A program made the translations under genes and the position numbers. From positions 1 to 6,213 of the forward strand of contig NZ_SVFW01000087.1 of the NCBI RefSeq assembly GCF_015056685.1: a stretch of DNA of 6,213 bases. Direction: 5' to 3'. Positions 5,360-6,213 of the stretch are shown here, piece after piece (positions within the stretch are counted from its first letter, which is position 1; each line of letters starts with the position of its first letter). Source of the stretch: Butyrivibrio sp. (GTDB lineage: Bacteria; Bacillota; Clostridia; Lachnospirales; Lachnospiraceae). The notes beneath the pieces were generated by a model. The model searched no databases, was not told the origin of the DNA, and saw only the letters and a list, made by a program, of their open reading frames with translations.

Positions 5360-6213
5360 ATGAAAAAGAATAAAGAAATAATGCAAATGGTCTTTCCTGG
5401 CAATCAGCTGTTCCAGTATCTTAGAACCGGTAAATTTATCGCTTTATCATCAGACTGGAAACACGCAAAGATGGGACTTCAGTTTGATTACGAACTGATA
5501 GTAGTTACAGAAGGTGTACTGTATCTTAGATATATGGATGAAGAATTCACTGTAAGGAGTGGAGAATATCTGATACTCCCTCCAAGCAATTCTAATAGAG
5601 AGGGTTTCAAAAAGGATTACTGCGCCTTTTACTGGATTCACTTCATTGTAGATACCGGAGCTTTTCCTGCCAGAATAAATTCTTCTGATATAAAAACCTG
5701 CCAAAGAGCTAATTGTTTTCTGATGCCTCAAAAAGCTGCTGTCCCACAGCCTGCAAAAATAGTTGTTCACATGAAGCAACTTCAGGATCTTGACAGGAAC
5801 AATTACCCAGGCATTTCATTAAACGCTACAGTAACAGCTATACTAACTGAGCTATACGGACAGTTGCAGGCAGAAAAAACTGAATCAGATCCATTAGGAA
5901 GCAAGCAGATCTATTCAGATATTGCTGACTATATCAGAATAAACATTTCTGAAAATCTTAAAACAACAGATATAGCTGACGCATTTGGCTACAGTCCCAA
6001 ATACCTATCCCATCTCTTTAGCGAAGTGCGTGGTATATCACTAAAGCAATTTATCATGTCTCAGAAAATAGACACTGCCTGCTACTACTTAACCGACAGC
6101 GATAAGAATATCACTGTGATAGCTTCAGAACTTGGCTTCTCAGACGTACATAATTTCTCAAGAGCGTTTAAAAAAAGCACCGGGCTTACACCCAGTGCTT
6201 ATAGGAACACTTA
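5360..6213 (+). CDS. AraC/XylS-family transcriptional regulator (stop codon just beyond window)
   Basis: The open frame from ATG 5360 encodes 284 residues and then the bases TA, so the stop (TAA or TAG) is most likely completed by the next base outside the window. The protein ends normally for the family, with TGLTPSAYRNT. An AGGAGA ribosome binding site (5349-5354) 5 nt upstream supports the start. The N-terminal part (about 20-165) resembles the sugar-sensing AraC cupin, with YELIVVTEG (44-52) and RSGEYLILPP (66-75). The C-terminal DNA-binding domain (about 185-284) has two helix-turn-helix units: the first near 201-222 (TDIADAFGYSPKYLSHLF), the second near 250-271 (ITVIASELGFSDVHNFSRAF). 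It is transcribed divergently from the arabinofuranosidase/GH31 operon and is therefore its likely activator, sensing an arabinose- or xylose-containing ligand; the ligand is inferred from context only. No membrane segments are seen. Confidence 0.92.
   Translation, partial: MKKNKEIMQMVFPGNQLFQYLRTGKFIALSSDWKHAKMGLQFDYELIVVTEGVLYLRYMDEEFTVRSGEYLILPPSNSNREGFKKDYCAFYWIHFIVDTGAFPARINSSDIKTCQRANCFLMPQKAAVPQPAKIVVHMKQLQDLDRNNYPGISLNATVTAILTELYGQLQAEKTESDPLGSKQIYSDIADYIRINISENLKTTDIADAFGYSPKYLSHLFSEVRGISLKQFIMSQKIDTACYYLTDSDKNITVIASELGFSDVHNFSRAFKKSTGLTPSAYRNT

Noticed and set aside
5450..5779. 109-codon minus-strand open frame
   Set aside because: It is antisense to the AraC-family regulator gene, which has a ribosome binding site, a sensor domain and two helix-turn-helix units in the plus frame.

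Overview
The window looks like chromosomal DNA of an AT-rich, plant-fibre-degrading Firmicute, most likely a Lachnospiraceae (Butyrivibrio-like) gut or rumen bacterium. This rests on low GC, strong purine-rich Shine-Dalgarno sites, a pyruvate phosphate dikinase start, signal-less cytoplasmic glycosidases, and an AraC/XylS regulator divergent from the sugar genes. The genus is an inference from protein style, not proven.

Left part (1-1042, all minus strand): the first 23 codons of ppdK (pyruvate phosphate dikinase) run off the left edge. It is preceded, with a 34-nt gap and no visible terminator, by gdpD, a membrane-anchored glycerophosphodiester phosphodiesterase. gdpD has its own candidate promoter (1014-1042) and a good ribosome binding site. 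A perfect 12-bp palindrome (1072-1083) lies just upstream and overlaps the T-run of the next operon's terminator.

Middle (1082-5125, minus strand): a two-gene glycosidase operon. A DUF1680 zinc/cysteine beta-L-arabinofuranosidase (GH127/GH146 type) comes first, followed 16 nt later by a GH31 alpha-glycosidase (alpha-xylosidase-like). A rho-independent terminator closes the operon. Neither enzyme has a signal peptide, so they probably trim imported plant oligosaccharides in the cytoplasm.

Right part (5126-6213): a 234-bp divergent control region and, on the plus strand, an AraC-family regulator gene that fills the rest of the window. It reaches the last base with no stop inside the window, probably lacking only the final base of its stop codon. 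The control region carries four direct GTGTCA copies, three of them at 20-21 bp steps, and an 11-bp inverted repeat spanning 98 bp. These look like the regulator's operators. The likely logic is a sugar-responsive AraC protein that activates the arabinofuranosidase/GH31 operon and controls its own gene. No sugar transporter is visible; one may lie beyond the right edge.

The gene families are familiar. The least ordinary parts are the operator architecture and the pairing of a beta-L-arabinofuranosidase with a GH31 enzyme.
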